Shown here piece after piece: positions 46,133 to 55,426 of a DNA stretch of 64,000 nt. The position numbers and the translations under genes were made by a program. Every line of letters starts with the position of its first letter. Position 1 is the first letter of the stretch. The stretch comes from Tessaracoccus oleiagri (GTDB taxonomy: Bacteria; Actinomycetota; Actinomycetes; Propionibacteriales; Propionibacteriaceae). The stretch spans positions 372,001 through 436,000 of the forward strand of contig NZ_FNGP01000002.1 of assembly GCF_900103275.1 (NCBI RefSeq), written 5' to 3'. The notes below the pieces were generated by a model. That model saw only the letters and a list, made by a program, of their open reading frames with translations, had not been told where the DNA came from and did no database searches.

Positions 46133-48190
46133 TCAGCCCAGCAGTGCCTTCGCGGTGTTGGCGACGTTCTCGGCGGTGTAGCCGAACTCCTCGAAGATCT
46201 TCGCGCCGGCGGCGGAGGCGCCGAAGTGCTCGATCGAAACGGAGGCACCCTTGGCACCGACGTACTTGCCCCAGCCCATGGAGATGCCGGCCTCGACGCT
46301 CACGCGCGCGGTGACCGAGCTCGGGAGCACCTCCTCGCGGTACTCCTCGGACTGCTCGTCGAACCACTCCTGGCAGGGCATCGACACCACGCGGGTGGGG
46401 ATGCCCTCGGCCTCGAGCTTCTCCTGGCCGTCGAGCGCGACTTCGACCTCGGAGCCGGTGGCGATCAGGATCACCTTGGGCTCGGCGGAGGCCTCGCTGA
46501 CGACGTAGCCGCCCTTGGCGACACCCTCGGCCGAGGCGTACTTCTCGCCGCGGGGGATGGTGCGCAGGTTCTGGCGCGACAGGATGAGTCCGGCCGGCTT
46601 GTCGGTGCGACGGAGGATCTCGCCCCACGCGACGGCGGTCTCGTTCGCGTCCGACGGGCGGACGACGCTGAGGCCGGGGATGGCGCGGAGCGCGGCGAGG
46701 TGCTCGATCGGCTGGTGCGTCGGGCCGTCCTCGCCGACGCCGACCGAGTCGTGCGTCCAGACGAAGATGCTCGGCGTCTTGCTGATCGCGGCGAGGCGGA
46801 CGGCCGGGCGCATGTAGTCGGAGAACACCAGGAAGGTGCCGCCGTACGCGCGGGTGAGGCTGCCGAGGGTGATGCCGTTGACGACGCCGCCCATGGCGTG
46901 CTCGCGCACGCCGTAGTGGAGGGTGCGGCCGTTCATGTTGCCGGGCCAGTCCTCGGTCGTTCGGTCCTCGGGGAGGAAGCTCGGCTGGCCCTTCATCGTC
47001 GTGTTGTTCGAGCCGGCGAGGTCGGCGGAGCCGCCCCACAGCTCGGGCAGCTGGTCGGCGAGCGCGGCGAGCACCTCACCGGAGGCGGCGCGGGTGGAGT
47101 GCGAGCCCTCCTCGAACACCGGCAGCGACAGGTCCTGCGGCAGCTTCCCGGCGCGGACGCGCTCGAGCAGCTCGGCGCCGGCGGCGTTGGCGGACTTCCA
47201 GGCCTCGAACCGCTCGTTCCAGGCCTCGCGTGCGGCCTTGCCCCGCTCGGCCAAGTTCTTGCGGGTGTGCTCGACGATCTCCTGCTCGATGGCGAAGGGC
47301 TCGTTCGGGAAGCCGATGCGCTCCTTCATGGCCGCGATCTCGCCGCCGCCCAGCTTCGAGCCGTGGACGCTGTGGTCGCCGGCCTTGTTGGGCAGCGGCC
47401 AGCCGATGACGGTGGTGAGCTTGATGAAGGAGGGACGGTCGGTGACCTTCTTTGCCTCCTCGATGGCGTTGTAGAGCGCCTCGACGTCTTCCTTGTACTC
47501 GGTGCCGCCGTTGGTCCAGTCGACGGTGGCGACGTGCCAGCCGTACGCCTCGTAGCGGGCGGCGACGTCCTCGGTGAAGGCGATCTTGGTCTCGCCCTCG
47601 ATCGAGATGCGGTTGTCGTCGTAGATCATGATCAGGTTGCCGAGCTTCTGGGTCGCGGCCAGCGACGAGGCCTCCTGGGCCACGCCCTCCTGCATGCAGC
47701 CGTCGCCGGCGATCACGTAGACGTTGTAGTCGAACAGCGACTCGCCCGGCGTGGTCTCGGGGTCGAAGATGGCGCGCTGGCGGCGTGCGGCCATGGCCAT
47801 GCCGACGGCATTGCTCACGCCCGCGCCGAGCGGGCCGGTGGTGCACTCGACGAAGCGCGTGTGGCCGTACTCGGGGTGACCCGGCGTCTTCGAGCCCCAC
47901 GTGCGCAGCGACTGGATGTCCTCGAGCTCGAGGCCGAGCCCGCCGAGATAGAGCTGGGCGTACTGCAGCATGGACGCGTGACCGGCGGACAGGACGAAGC
48001 GGTCGCGGCCGATCCACTTCTCGTCGGCCGGGTCCGTGTTCATGACCTTCTGGTAGAGCAGGTAGGCCGCGGGCGCGAGCGAGATCGGGGTGCCGGGGTG
48101 GCCGTTGCCGACCTTCTCCACGGCGTCGGCTGCGAGGACCCGGGCGGTGTCCACCGCGCGGGCGTCGGTGTCAGTCCATTCGAACGTCAC
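46133..48190 (-). CDS. tkt: Transketolase
   Basis: This thiamine diphosphate enzyme of 685 residues moves two-carbon units in the pentose phosphate pathway. Present are VGNGHPGTPISLAP, the ThDP motif GDGCMQEGVAQEA...NLIMIYDDNRISI, the central GVREHAMGG and the substrate-phosphate motif THDSVGVGEDGPTHQPIEHLAALRAIPG. The C-terminal domain with ISMGWGKYVG and SIEHFGASA is complete. The GTG start has AAGGAAG about 5 bases upstream. The window also encodes phosphoketolase, which uses the same xylulose-5-phosphate. Confidence 0.97.
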   Translation of the reverse strand: MTFEWTDTDARAVDTARVLAADAVEKVGNGHPGTPISLAPAAYLLYQKVMNTDPADEKWIGRDRFVLSAGHASMLQYAQLYLGGLGLELEDIQSLRTWGSKTPGHPEYGHTRFVECTTGPLGAGVSNAVGMAMAARRQRAIFDPETTPGESLFDYNVYVIAGDGCMQEGVAQEASSLAATQKLGNLIMIYDDNRISIEGETKIAFTEDVAARYEAYGWHVATVDWTNGGTEYKEDVEALYNAIEEAKKVTDRPSFIKLTTVIGWPLPNKAGDHSVHGSKLGGGEIAAMKERIGFPNEPFAIEQEIVEHTRKNLAERGKAAREAWNERFEAWKSANAAGAELLERVRAGKLPQDLSLPVFEEGSHSTRAASGEVLAALADQLPELWGGSADLAGSNNTTMKGQPSFLPEDRTTEDWPGNMNGRTLHYGVREHAMGGVVNGITLGSLTRAYGGTFLVFSDYMRPAVRLAAISKTPSIFVWTHDSVGVGEDGPTHQPIEHLAALRAIPGLSVVRPSDANETAVAWGEILRRTDKPAGLILSRQNLRTIPRGEKYASAEGVAKGGYVVSEASAEPKVILIATGSEVEVALDGQEKLEAEGIPTRVVSMPCQEWFDEQSEEYREEVLPSSVTARVSVEAGISMGWGKYVGAKGASVSIEHFGASAAGAKIFEEFGYTAENVANTAKALLG

Positions 48191-48275
48191 AGTGCTTCCT
48201 TACATCTTTGGATCGATACGGGGTCAGCCTAGTCGCCGCCCGGCTGGGTGCCACGGCGGTTGCCACTTTCTGCTT

Positions 48276-48461
48276 TCAGAAGGAGAGGTCGGGCAGGTCG
48301 ACGAGCGTGGGCCCGTCATCGCCGTCGTCGTCACCCGCCTCGGGTGCAGCCGTCGAGCGCGATCCGGGCTCGTTCGGGCGCACGTTCTCCCCCAGCGCCT
48401 CACGGATGAGCTTCGCCAGGTCGTCGCCCTCGGACGGGTCGTAGGTGCGGGTTTCGGCCAT
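48276..48461 (-). CDS. Small acidic hypothetical protein
   Basis: This 61-residue protein begins AETRTYDPSEGDDLAKLIREALGENV and ends with an acidic tail (DDDGDDGPTLVDLPDLSF). No family is recognised. It has a good ribosome-binding site (GAGGAG about 6 bases before the ATG) and codon usage like its neighbours, which supports it being real. It lies between the TIMP-like gene and transketolase, all on the minus strand. Confidence 0.6.
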   Translation of the reverse strand: MAETRTYDPSEGDDLAKLIREALGENVRPNEPGSRSTAAPEAGDDDGDDGPTLVDLPDLSF

Positions 48462-48508
48462 GATTTCTCCTCCTCGAAGACGGCAACATTATGCAAGGCC
48501 GCGGCAAC

Positions 48509-49111
48509 TCAGCGCGGCGGTCGCCGTCGGCTGAAGATCTGCCACAGCACGACGCCGAGCAGCGCCGCCAGCACCGTTGCGGCCACCGTGAACCAGGGGT
48601 CGACGGCGTCGGGACCGGTGGTCGGGTCAACCGCGCCGGGATCGCCCGTCGACTCGTCGACGGGAAGCGGTTCACCCGTGACCTGCGTGCCGGGACCCAG
48701 TGCGGCGACCACCTCGTCGACAGCCTCCCCTGTGGCCGCGCGGGTGCCGGTGCAGAGGCCCGTCTCGTAACCGCCGGAGGAGGTCACGAACCCCATGAGC
48801 AGGAGGTCCTCCCCCTCGGGAATCCCGGGCAGGCCGCAGGCGGACTCCTGCTGCGGCGTCTCCACACGGAAGGCCTTCCCCACGTCGCCCTTCCAGACCT
48901 GGCGCGGCCAGACGGTGTAGACGATCGGACGGGCGAGGTCGTCGTCGTCCACCTGGAGCACCTCGACCCGGGCGACGAGGTCGGCTGACGCCGCCTGCTC
49001 GGCGAGGGTCAACTCCTCACAGGAGCAGGCCCAGGCGCTCGTCGACGGTGACACGACCGACACCATGCCCGCCAGCACCGCGAGCAGCAGCAGCCGGGCG
49101 ACCGCCGTCAT
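48509..49111 (-). CDS. Secreted TIMP/NTR-like protein with C-terminal membrane anchor
   Basis: This 200-residue protein has a signal peptide (residues 1-28) whose likely cut after SAWA leaves a mature N-terminus CSC. An N-terminal Cys-x-Cys followed by LAEQAASADLVARVEV, RQVWKGDVGKAFRVETP, a Cys in SACGLP and another in GLCTGTR matches the netrin-like/TIMP layout. A Pro/Thr-rich linker and a C-terminal helix (about 172-192) with SRRRPPR tail anchor it to the membrane. In animal TIMPs the N-terminal Cys inhibits metalloproteases; bacterial function is unknown. It overlaps the phosphoribosyltransferase stop by 4 bases (ATGA). Confidence 0.75.
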   Translation of the reverse strand: MTAVARLLLLAVLAGMVSVVSPSTSAWACSCEELTLAEQAASADLVARVEVLQVDDDDLARPIVYTVWPRQVWKGDVGKAFRVETPQQESACGLPGIPEGEDLLLMGFVTSSGGYETGLCTGTRAATGEAVDEVVAALGPGTQVTGEPLPVDESTGDPGAVDPTTGPDAVDPWFTVAATVLAALLGVVLWQIFSRRRPPR

Positions 49112-49611
49112 TCGGCACCCAGCAACGGCGGCTTGGCCGACCACGGGAACACGATCCACTGGTCCGTGCTCCTCCAGACGTAGTCGGGCTCGATGATCGT
49201 GGACGGCTTCGAGTACAGCACCGCCGATCGCACGTCGGCGCCGAAGCCCCGGAGCAGCTTGATGACCAGCGCGAGCGTGCGGCCGGAGTCCGCCACGTCG
49301 TCGACGATGAGCAACTGCTTGCCGGAGACCGCCTCAGTGTCGAGCATGGGCGCCAGGAGGATGGGGTCCGGGAGCGTCTGCTCGACGTCGGTGTAGAACT
49401 CGACGTTGATGGCGTCGGTGAGCTTCACGCCGAGCGCGTACGTGAGCCCGCCGGCCAGCAGCATGCCCCCGCGGGCGACGGCGATGACGATCTCGGGCCG
49501 GAACCCGGAGTCGACGATCGACCTCGCCAGGTCGTCAGTGGCGTCACCGAGCCCCTGCCAGGTGAGCACTTCCTTGTCCTCGAGCTCCGATGCGTCCGCG
49601 TGGTAGGCCAT
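49108..49611 (-). CDS. Phosphoribosyltransferase, hypoxanthine/xanthine type
   Basis: This 167-residue type I PRTase has the PRPP-binding signature LLIVDDVADSGRTLALV and the upstream loop VIAVARGGMLLAGGLTYALG. It resembles xanthine/hypoxanthine phosphoribosyltransferases that salvage purine bases; the exact base is not certain because the hood is short. TACCAT lies 6 bases before the ATG. It is divergent from the ABC permease gene and coupled to the TIMP-like gene, an association with no obvious logic. Confidence 0.85.
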   Translation of the reverse strand: MAYHADASELEDKEVLTWQGLGDATDDLARSIVDSGFRPEIVIAVARGGMLLAGGLTYALGVKLTDAINVEFYTDVEQTLPDPILLAPMLDTEAVSGKQLLIVDDVADSGRTLALVIKLLRGFGADVRSAVLYSKPSTIIEPDYVWRSTDQWIVFPWSAKPPLLGAE

Positions 49612-49617
49612 GGGCCA

Positions 49618-49623
49618 ATGGTA
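49618..49623 (-). promoter_or_regulatory. -10 element (TACCAT) of the phosphoribosyltransferase gene, leaderless type
   Basis: TACCAT ends 6 bases before the ATG; there is no Shine-Dalgarno. Confidence 0.5.
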
Positions 49624-49697
49624 GTGAGCGCCGCCGGCCTTGTCGCCGGTGGGCCTTTCCCCGGTCCGGCGCCCGGTCCGGGGCCCGGTGTGGTTTC

Positions 49698-52600
49698 ATG
49701 GCGGACATGCTTTCCTGGCCGGGTCTCGCGGCGTCGCGGGCGCGGGCGGCCTCGGGCCTGTTCCTCACGCTGCTCGCGCTGGTCGCGGCGACCACCGGCG
49801 TGATCGCCGGCACCGTCGGCTACACGACGGCCGCGGCCACCGCGACGGCGCGCGACTCCGTCGCCGGATCCGACGAGTCGCTCCGGCTCCGCACGCGGCT
49901 CGCCCCTGACCCCGCCGGTCAGGAGCGGTCCGCGCGTGACGTCATCGAGGAGACGTTCTCCCCCGCCCCGGTGCTCGTCGCTGCCGAGACCGCCGACGGT
50001 AGCGTGACCTTCGTCGTGACCCCGGACGTGCGACGCCTCGCCCCGGACGACCTGCGCGCGTACGCCGACGGTGCGGAGCGGCTGCGGCTGGAGCTGCGCG
50101 GCAGCGACGTGGCGGTCTCCGGGATCACGGTCGAGGGCGACCTGGCACGGGCCGCCTCGACCGCCGCCCGCAACCTCATGGTCTCCCGCGCGCTGGGCGC
50201 GATCCCGCTGTCCGTCCTGGCGCTGGTCACCGTCCTCGCGGTGGTGCAGGTGGCGCGCCTACTGGGCGACTCCCGCGAGGCGCAGCTGGCGCTGCTGGTG
50301 GCGCGCGGGGCCAGCGCCCGGCAGCTGCTCGCGCTGGGCGCTGCCGAATCGATCGTGGCGGTGAGCGTCGGCGCCGCTCTGGGAACCGGTGCCGCGCTGG
50401 GCGCGATGCTGCTCGTCCCCGAGGGCGCACCCCACTGGCGCACGGTGCTGGGCGCCGCGGCGTCCGCATACGCAGCGACGCTGGCCATCGTCCTCGGCCT
50501 GCTGGCGCTGCAGGTCCGCCGGGTGCTGGTCCCCGGCCACGCCGTCGACCGCTCTGGCCGCACCGCCCGCGCCGTGACGGGTGTGGGGTTGGCGTTCGTG
50601 CTCCTGGCCGCGGCGGTGTCGCTGTGGCAGTACCTCAGGTCCGGCTCCCCGCTGACCATCGGCGAGGACGGTGGGTACTCGGTCAACCTCGTGGCCGGGG
50701 CCGCGCCCGCACTCCTGCTCGCCGCCGCCGGCGTCGTCGCGCTCGGACTCATGGGGCCGCTGGCCGCACTCGCCGCCGTGGCCGTGCGTCGAGGGCGCTC
50801 CGTCGCCCCCTTCTTGACCGCGATGCAGGTGGCCCGACGCCTCGGGGGCTTCGCGGTGCCGGTGGTCCTCACCGTGCTGGCCACCGGTGCGGCCACCGTC
50901 TCGGCCGGCTACTCCGGCACCTCCGCCCAGTTGCGCGACGACATGACCGCGCTGGCCGACGGCGCCCCGCTCAGGGCGACCCTGACGCGCCTGCCGCCGG
51001 CGCCTGCCGATCGGGTCGCACCCCCGCTGGAGGAGCAGTTCGGGCTGGCCGGCGACGCCGTGGCGACGCCGGTCTGGCTGGTGGACAGTGCGACGATCGG
51101 CGACCTCGAGGTGCCCGCCACCGCCGTCGTGCCCGGCCGGTTCGCGGCGGTCGCCGACGGCCCCGTCGCCGTCCCGGACGCCTTCACGGCCGACGAGCAG
51201 GGCCCGGCTTCCCTGGTGGTGCCGGAGGGCACGTCCGGACTCACGCTGGAGTTTGAGGGCAAGGTCGGCTACGACCGTTGGGGCGTCGCCTATCTGGAGG
51301 CGCTGGCCGACGAGTGGCGCGACCGCGTCACCCGCGACCAGCCGACTCTCCCGGCGCCGGACGCGGATCGGGAGGTGGAGGCGTTCCTGGCCGAGACGGC
51401 CGCGACGTTGTCGGCGCCTGTCCGGCTCAGCGTCACCCTGTCGGTGCGTGACCTCGAATCGGGCCTCGTCCAGCAAGTGGGGCTGGGAACCGTGGCCGCA
51501 GACGGGCCGGCCATCGACTGGGACCACGCGAGCCAATCCGGCTTCCGGGCGGAGCCGGCCAGGTTCTCGGGGGCAATGGAGTTCGGCCTGGATCCGGGCC
51601 GACGGTTCGCAGTCACCGCCGTCAGCCTCGAGCTCGAGAGCTCCGACGAGTTCGGGCACTGGCCCCGCACGGTGGAGCTCACGGCCTCTCTCCGCACCTC
51701 GGAAGGCACCGACCTCTTCGCCGACGCCACCGATGACTGGGCCTCCCACGAGGCCACCACCCCAGACCTCGCGGCTGCCGCGCTGGCGGAGCGTGATGCG
51801 GCCACCCCCCAGATCCGCTGGAGCGTCCTCGAGATCTCGGACAACCAGGAACTGCGGCAACTGGAGCACAACGCCCTCTCGGTCCGCCCACGGCTGGACA
51901 CGAGCGGGCCGGCATGGTCCGTCAACGCGACGACGGTCGATGAGGGCTTCTGGGGCAGCAGCATCTCCCCCGCGACCGAGCCGGCCGGCCCGACGAACTC
52001 AGACCCAGCGGGCCGCCCCGTTGCCAATTCGCCCATCCGGGTCGCACTCACCGAGGCGGCCGCCGACGCCGCCGCCCTCGCCGTCGGCGACGACTTCCGC
52101 ATGCAGCTCATGAACCGCTCCGTCTCCGCCCGTCTCGTCGCCATCACCCCTGCCGTGCCGGGCGACACCCGCCCGGTGGGGGCGCTCGTCGACGTCACGG
52201 GCGTCGCCGCCACGTTCGCGGCGGCCGGTGATGCACTACGCCCCCCATCGGAGTTGTGGGTCCGAGCACCGGGCGACCCTGGGGAGGTGGCCCGCGCGTT
52301 GGCCGGATCCACCGGCGCGACGGTGAAGGTGGCGGGCAGCTCCGTCGCCAGCGACCCGACCAGCGCGGCGCGGACGATCTTCTGGGTGGCGAGCGCCGGG
52401 GCGACGCTTCTGGCGGTCACCGGCATCGCGGCCGCCACCCGCGCCATGACCACCGACCGCCGCGCCGAGATCGCGGTGCTCCGCGCCCTGGGCATGGCGC
52501 GCGCCGACCAGGCGCGCTCGCGCGCCGCCGAGCTCGCCGCCGTGGTGGTCGCCTCGGTCGCCTTCGGGCTCGCTGCCGGGTGGGCGGTGAGCCTGGTCGT

Positions 52601-52793
52601 CGTGCCGCCGCTGGCACGCGCCACGATCGCCCCCGGCCAGGTGGAGCTCCCGGCCGCCCTCGCCCTGCACACCACGCCGTGGTTGGCCCTGCTCGTCCTG
52701 GGCGCGGCAGCGGTCTCCGTGGTCCTCTGGTGGCTGCGGCGCCGCGTCGCCGCCGACGCGCTGGACACGGAGTACCGGGAGGAGGTGCGATGA
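49698..52793 (+). CDS. Large FtsX-like ABC transporter permease, first of a pair
   Basis: This 1031-residue membrane protein has an N-terminal helix (about 12-35), an extracytoplasmic segment, three to four helices at about 170-290, a second group at about 315-400, then a very large extracytoplasmic region (about 410-880) and a C-terminal FtsX core of three helices (about 890-1020). The FtsX core contains RRAEIAVLRALGMARADQARS. The layout is like the long permeases of the MacB/LolE superfamily, which transmit mechanical force rather than transport through the bilayer. ATG 49698 is used; ATG 49707 is also possible. It is coupled (ATGA) to the second permease. Confidence 0.85.
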   Translation: MADMLSWPGLAASRARAASGLFLTLLALVAATTGVIAGTVGYTTAAATATARDSVAGSDESLRLRTRLAPDPAGQERSARDVIEETFSPAPVLVAAETADGSVTFVVTPDVRRLAPDDLRAYADGAERLRLELRGSDVAVSGITVEGDLARAASTAARNLMVSRALGAIPLSVLALVTVLAVVQVARLLGDSREAQLALLVARGASARQLLALGAAESIVAVSVGAALGTGAALGAMLLVPEGAPHWRTVLGAAASAYAATLAIVLGLLALQVRRVLVPGHAVDRSGRTARAVTGVGLAFVLLAAAVSLWQYLRSGSPLTIGEDGGYSVNLVAGAAPALLLAAAGVVALGLMGPLAALAAVAVRRGRSVAPFLTAMQVARRLGGFAVPVVLTVLATGAATVSAGYSGTSAQLRDDMTALADGAPLRATLTRLPPAPADRVAPPLEEQFGLAGDAVATPVWLVDSATIGDLEVPATAVVPGRFAAVADGPVAVPDAFTADEQGPASLVVPEGTSGLTLEFEGKVGYDRWGVAYLEALADEWRDRVTRDQPTLPAPDADREVEAFLAETAATLSAPVRLSVTLSVRDLESGLVQQVGLGTVAADGPAIDWDHASQSGFRAEPARFSGAMEFGLDPGRRFAVTAVSLELESSDEFGHWPRTVELTASLRTSEGTDLFADATDDWASHEATTPDLAAAALAERDAATPQIRWSVLEISDNQELRQLEHNALSVRPRLDTSGPAWSVNATTVDEGFWGSSISPATEPAGPTNSDPAGRPVANSPIRVALTEAAADAAALAVGDDFRMQLMNRSVSARLVAITPAVPGDTRPVGALVDVTGVAATFAAAGDALRPPSELWVRAPGDPGEVARALAGSTGATVKVAGSSVASDPTSAARTIFWVASAGATLLAVTGIAAATRAMTTDRRAEIAVLRALGMARADQARSRAAELAAVVVASVAFGLAAGWAVSLVVVPPLARATIAPGQVELPAALALHTTPWLALLVLGAAAVSVVLWWLRRRVAADALDTEYREEVR

Positions 52794-55426
52794 CGCTGCG
52801 CCGGCCCTGGCTGCGGATGTTCCGCGCCGATCCCTGGGTGCTGGTCGCGCTCGCGGCGCTCACCTTCCTCGCCTCGTTGACCGCGACGGCGGTGCCGCGC
52901 GCCATGTCGACGGTGGCGGACCAGCAGCTTCAGCACACCGTCGCCTCGCTGGCCTCCTACGAGCGGGAGCCGCAGGCGCGCTGGACCCATGATCTTCCCC
53001 CACGCGAGTGGGCCGATGCCGTTCCGGTCAACCCGTGGGAGGCGCTCGAGGCCGGCGCGGAGGACGTGCGCCAGTCGCGCCCGTCGCCGCTCAGGGAGCT
53101 CCTGCAGCCGGCCCAGTTCCTCTCCCGCACTTCATTGCCGGTCAGCCACACGCCGGACTTCGAGGCCTCGGGCCTGTTCCGGGTGAACGTCCACCCCGTC
53201 CTCACCCCCTCGCTCCAGTCCGTGATGAGGCTGGTCGAGGGCCGCTGGCCGAGCGGCTCGGCGCGGCCGTACGAGGTGGTGCTCGCCGAGAAGGTGGCCG
53301 ACCGCCTCGGCGTCGACGTGGGCGCCCCGCTCGGCGAGCACTTCCTGCTGGTGGGCACCGTCCGGCCCGCCGATCCGGGCGACAGCCGCTGGGAGCTGTT
53401 CGACACCGGCGACCGGCTGTCGATCTCGGTGGACCCCAACCTGGGCGAGGAGGCGACCGTCACGGCCTACCTGGATCCCGGCTTCGAGGGCTCGCTGTTC
53501 GAGCAGGCGTCGACGCAGTGGGTGGACTGGCTCTGGTACCCCGTCGACGTCACGCGCCTGCAAGGCCATGTCGAGGTCGCGGAGCTCGAGCGACAGCTCA
53601 CCTCCATGCTGAGCGCGCGCCACACCCTGGTGGACGCCGAGTCGGCCCCCGACGGCCTGTCGGTCGACGTGCAGTTCGAGTCGGCGCTCGGCGCCGCGCT
53701 CCAGCGGGTCGCGAAGGAGCAGCAGGCGGCCACGACGCTCGTGGCTGTCGTCGCCGCGGGGCCCGTCGGCGTGGCTGCGGCCGTGCTGTGGCTCGGGGCC
53801 GGGCTGGTCGTGGTCCGCAGAAGGAGCCATCTCGAACTCATGACCGCCCGCGGCGCGTCGCCTGAGCAGCTGCGCTCGATGATCGCCCTCGAGGGTGCCG
53901 CGCTCGGTCTTCCCGCGGCGGTGACGGGTCACCTCGTCGCGCTCGCGGTGGAGGGCGTGTCCCCGTGGTGGTTGTGGGCGGTGACGCTCCTGATCGGGCT
54001 CGCGCCGGCGGGGGCACTCGCGGTGGCGCTGCGCCGGCCGCCCGGCCGGCCCGCACGATCGGATCTCTCTGCCCGGGGCAGCCGGGTCCGCCTCGCCTCC
54101 GAGCTCGGGGTGGTCGCCCTCGCCGTCGCGGCCACGTGGCAGCTGCTCACCCAGCAGGGCTCCGCGGACGGCATCGACCTCCTCGCCGTCGCCACGCCCG
54201 TGCTGGTCGCTCTGGCCGCCGTCCTGCTCACCGTGCGCCTGTACCCGCTGCCGTTGGCGACCATCACAACGTCCGCGAAGCGCGGGCGCTCCCTCACGGC
54301 CTTCCTCGGGTCGGCCCGCGCCCTTCGGGACCCCGTCGGCGGCGTCGTGCCCACCCTCGCCATCGTGCTGGGCGCGAGCATGACGATGCTGTCCGCCGTC
54401 ATGATCGGCACGGTGACGCGCGGTGCCGAGGAGGCCGTCTGGAACGGCAACGGCGCCGCCGCGCGGCTCAGCGGCGGCATCACGGACGAGGTGATGGCGC
54501 GGATCGTCGAGGTGGACGGGGTCACCGCGGCCGGGCGGCTGGCCCAGTCCACCAGCGACCAGTCGCTGAGCGCCGACGGCGGCACCGAGTCGGTCCGCGT
54601 CTGGATCGTCGACGACGCCATGGCGGAGGTCTGGGCACAGTCCCCCCAGGTCGACGCTCCGCCGGCCTCGCTCTTCGACGGCGACGCCGTGGTCACCGGC
54701 GGCGACGTGGCGGCGCGGTCGGGCACGGCGAGCCTCGGCGGCGTGGGTGACGTCCGGGTCGTCGGGCACCTCGACCGGTTGCCCGGGACGGAGACGACCA
54801 GCCGCTGGGTGCTGGTGTCCGCGTCCACCTGGCAGGCTGCGGGCGGGCGGGTGCCCGCGTCGGGGCTGGCGTTCGTGGCGACCGCGCCGGGCGCGGACCT
54901 GGACGCGGTCGGTCGGGAGCTGGAGGGTCTCGTGCTGCACGGCCGCGCCAGCACCGTCGCCGCCGGGCTCGCCCGCAACGAGGAGAGCGTGGTCGTCCGG
55001 GGGTTGACCACCACCTTCGTCGCCGCGGCGGCCGTCACGGGCCTGCTCACCGCCCTCGCGATCGTGGTGGTCCAGTTGATGGGCTCCCGCAGCCGCGCCG
55101 AACTGCTCGCGGTGCTGCGAACCCAGGGGCTCGGCCGCGGTCAGGCTCGGGGACTCGTCGGGTGGGAACTGGCGCCGGCGGCCGTGGCCGCGCTGGTCAT
55201 CGGCGCCGGCGTCGGCGTCGGCATCGCAGCCCTCCTGACGCACACCCTCGACCTCACCGGGCTCACCGGCGACACGCAAGCGCCTGCACTCTTCGTCGAT
55301 CCGGCGGCGCTCGGGCTCGTGCTGCTGGCGTTGCTCCTGACCGTGACCTCCGCCGTGACGGTGAGCGCCTGGCTCGCCGGACGGACCGACCTCGCCCAGG
55401 CCCTACGAATCGGGGACGAACGATGA
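52790..55426 (+). CDS. Large FtsX-like ABC transporter permease, second of a pair
   Basis: This 878-residue membrane protein has an N-terminal helix (about 16-37), an extracytoplasmic domain (about 40-310) and several helices at about 315-475. A second extracytoplasmic domain (about 540-730) follows, and a C-terminal FtsX core (about 735-870) has SRSRAELLAVLRTQGLGRGQARGLVGWE. FtsX signature ELMTARGASPEQLRSMIALEGAALGL is seen near 345. GGAGG precedes the ATG, which overlaps the first permease stop by 4 bases. Together with the two ATPases it forms a complete MacB/LolCDE-like complex; substrate unknown. Confidence 0.88.
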   Translation: MTLRRPWLRMFRADPWVLVALAALTFLASLTATAVPRAMSTVADQQLQHTVASLASYEREPQARWTHDLPPREWADAVPVNPWEALEAGAEDVRQSRPSPLRELLQPAQFLSRTSLPVSHTPDFEASGLFRVNVHPVLTPSLQSVMRLVEGRWPSGSARPYEVVLAEKVADRLGVDVGAPLGEHFLLVGTVRPADPGDSRWELFDTGDRLSISVDPNLGEEATVTAYLDPGFEGSLFEQASTQWVDWLWYPVDVTRLQGHVEVAELERQLTSMLSARHTLVDAESAPDGLSVDVQFESALGAALQRVAKEQQAATTLVAVVAAGPVGVAAAVLWLGAGLVVVRRRSHLELMTARGASPEQLRSMIALEGAALGLPAAVTGHLVALAVEGVSPWWLWAVTLLIGLAPAGALAVALRRPPGRPARSDLSARGSRVRLASELGVVALAVAATWQLLTQQGSADGIDLLAVATPVLVALAAVLLTVRLYPLPLATITTSAKRGRSLTAFLGSARALRDPVGGVVPTLAIVLGASMTMLSAVMIGTVTRGAEEAVWNGNGAAARLSGGITDEVMARIVEVDGVTAAGRLAQSTSDQSLSADGGTESVRVWIVDDAMAEVWAQSPQVDAPPASLFDGDAVVTGGDVAARSGTASLGGVGDVRVVGHLDRLPGTETTSRWVLVSASTWQAAGGRVPASGLAFVATAPGADLDAVGRELEGLVLHGRASTVAAGLARNEESVVVRGLTTTFVAAAAVTGLLTALAIVVVQLMGSRSRAELLAVLRTQGLGRGQARGLVGWELAPAAVAALVIGAGVGVGIAALLTHTLDLTGLTGDTQAPALFVDPAALGLVLLALLLTVTSAVTVSAWLAGRTDLAQALRIGDER

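Noticed and set aside
48232-48275. Terminator after the small acidic gene at 48276
   Set aside because: The gap contains a GC-rich stretch but no stem long enough to support a terminator call.
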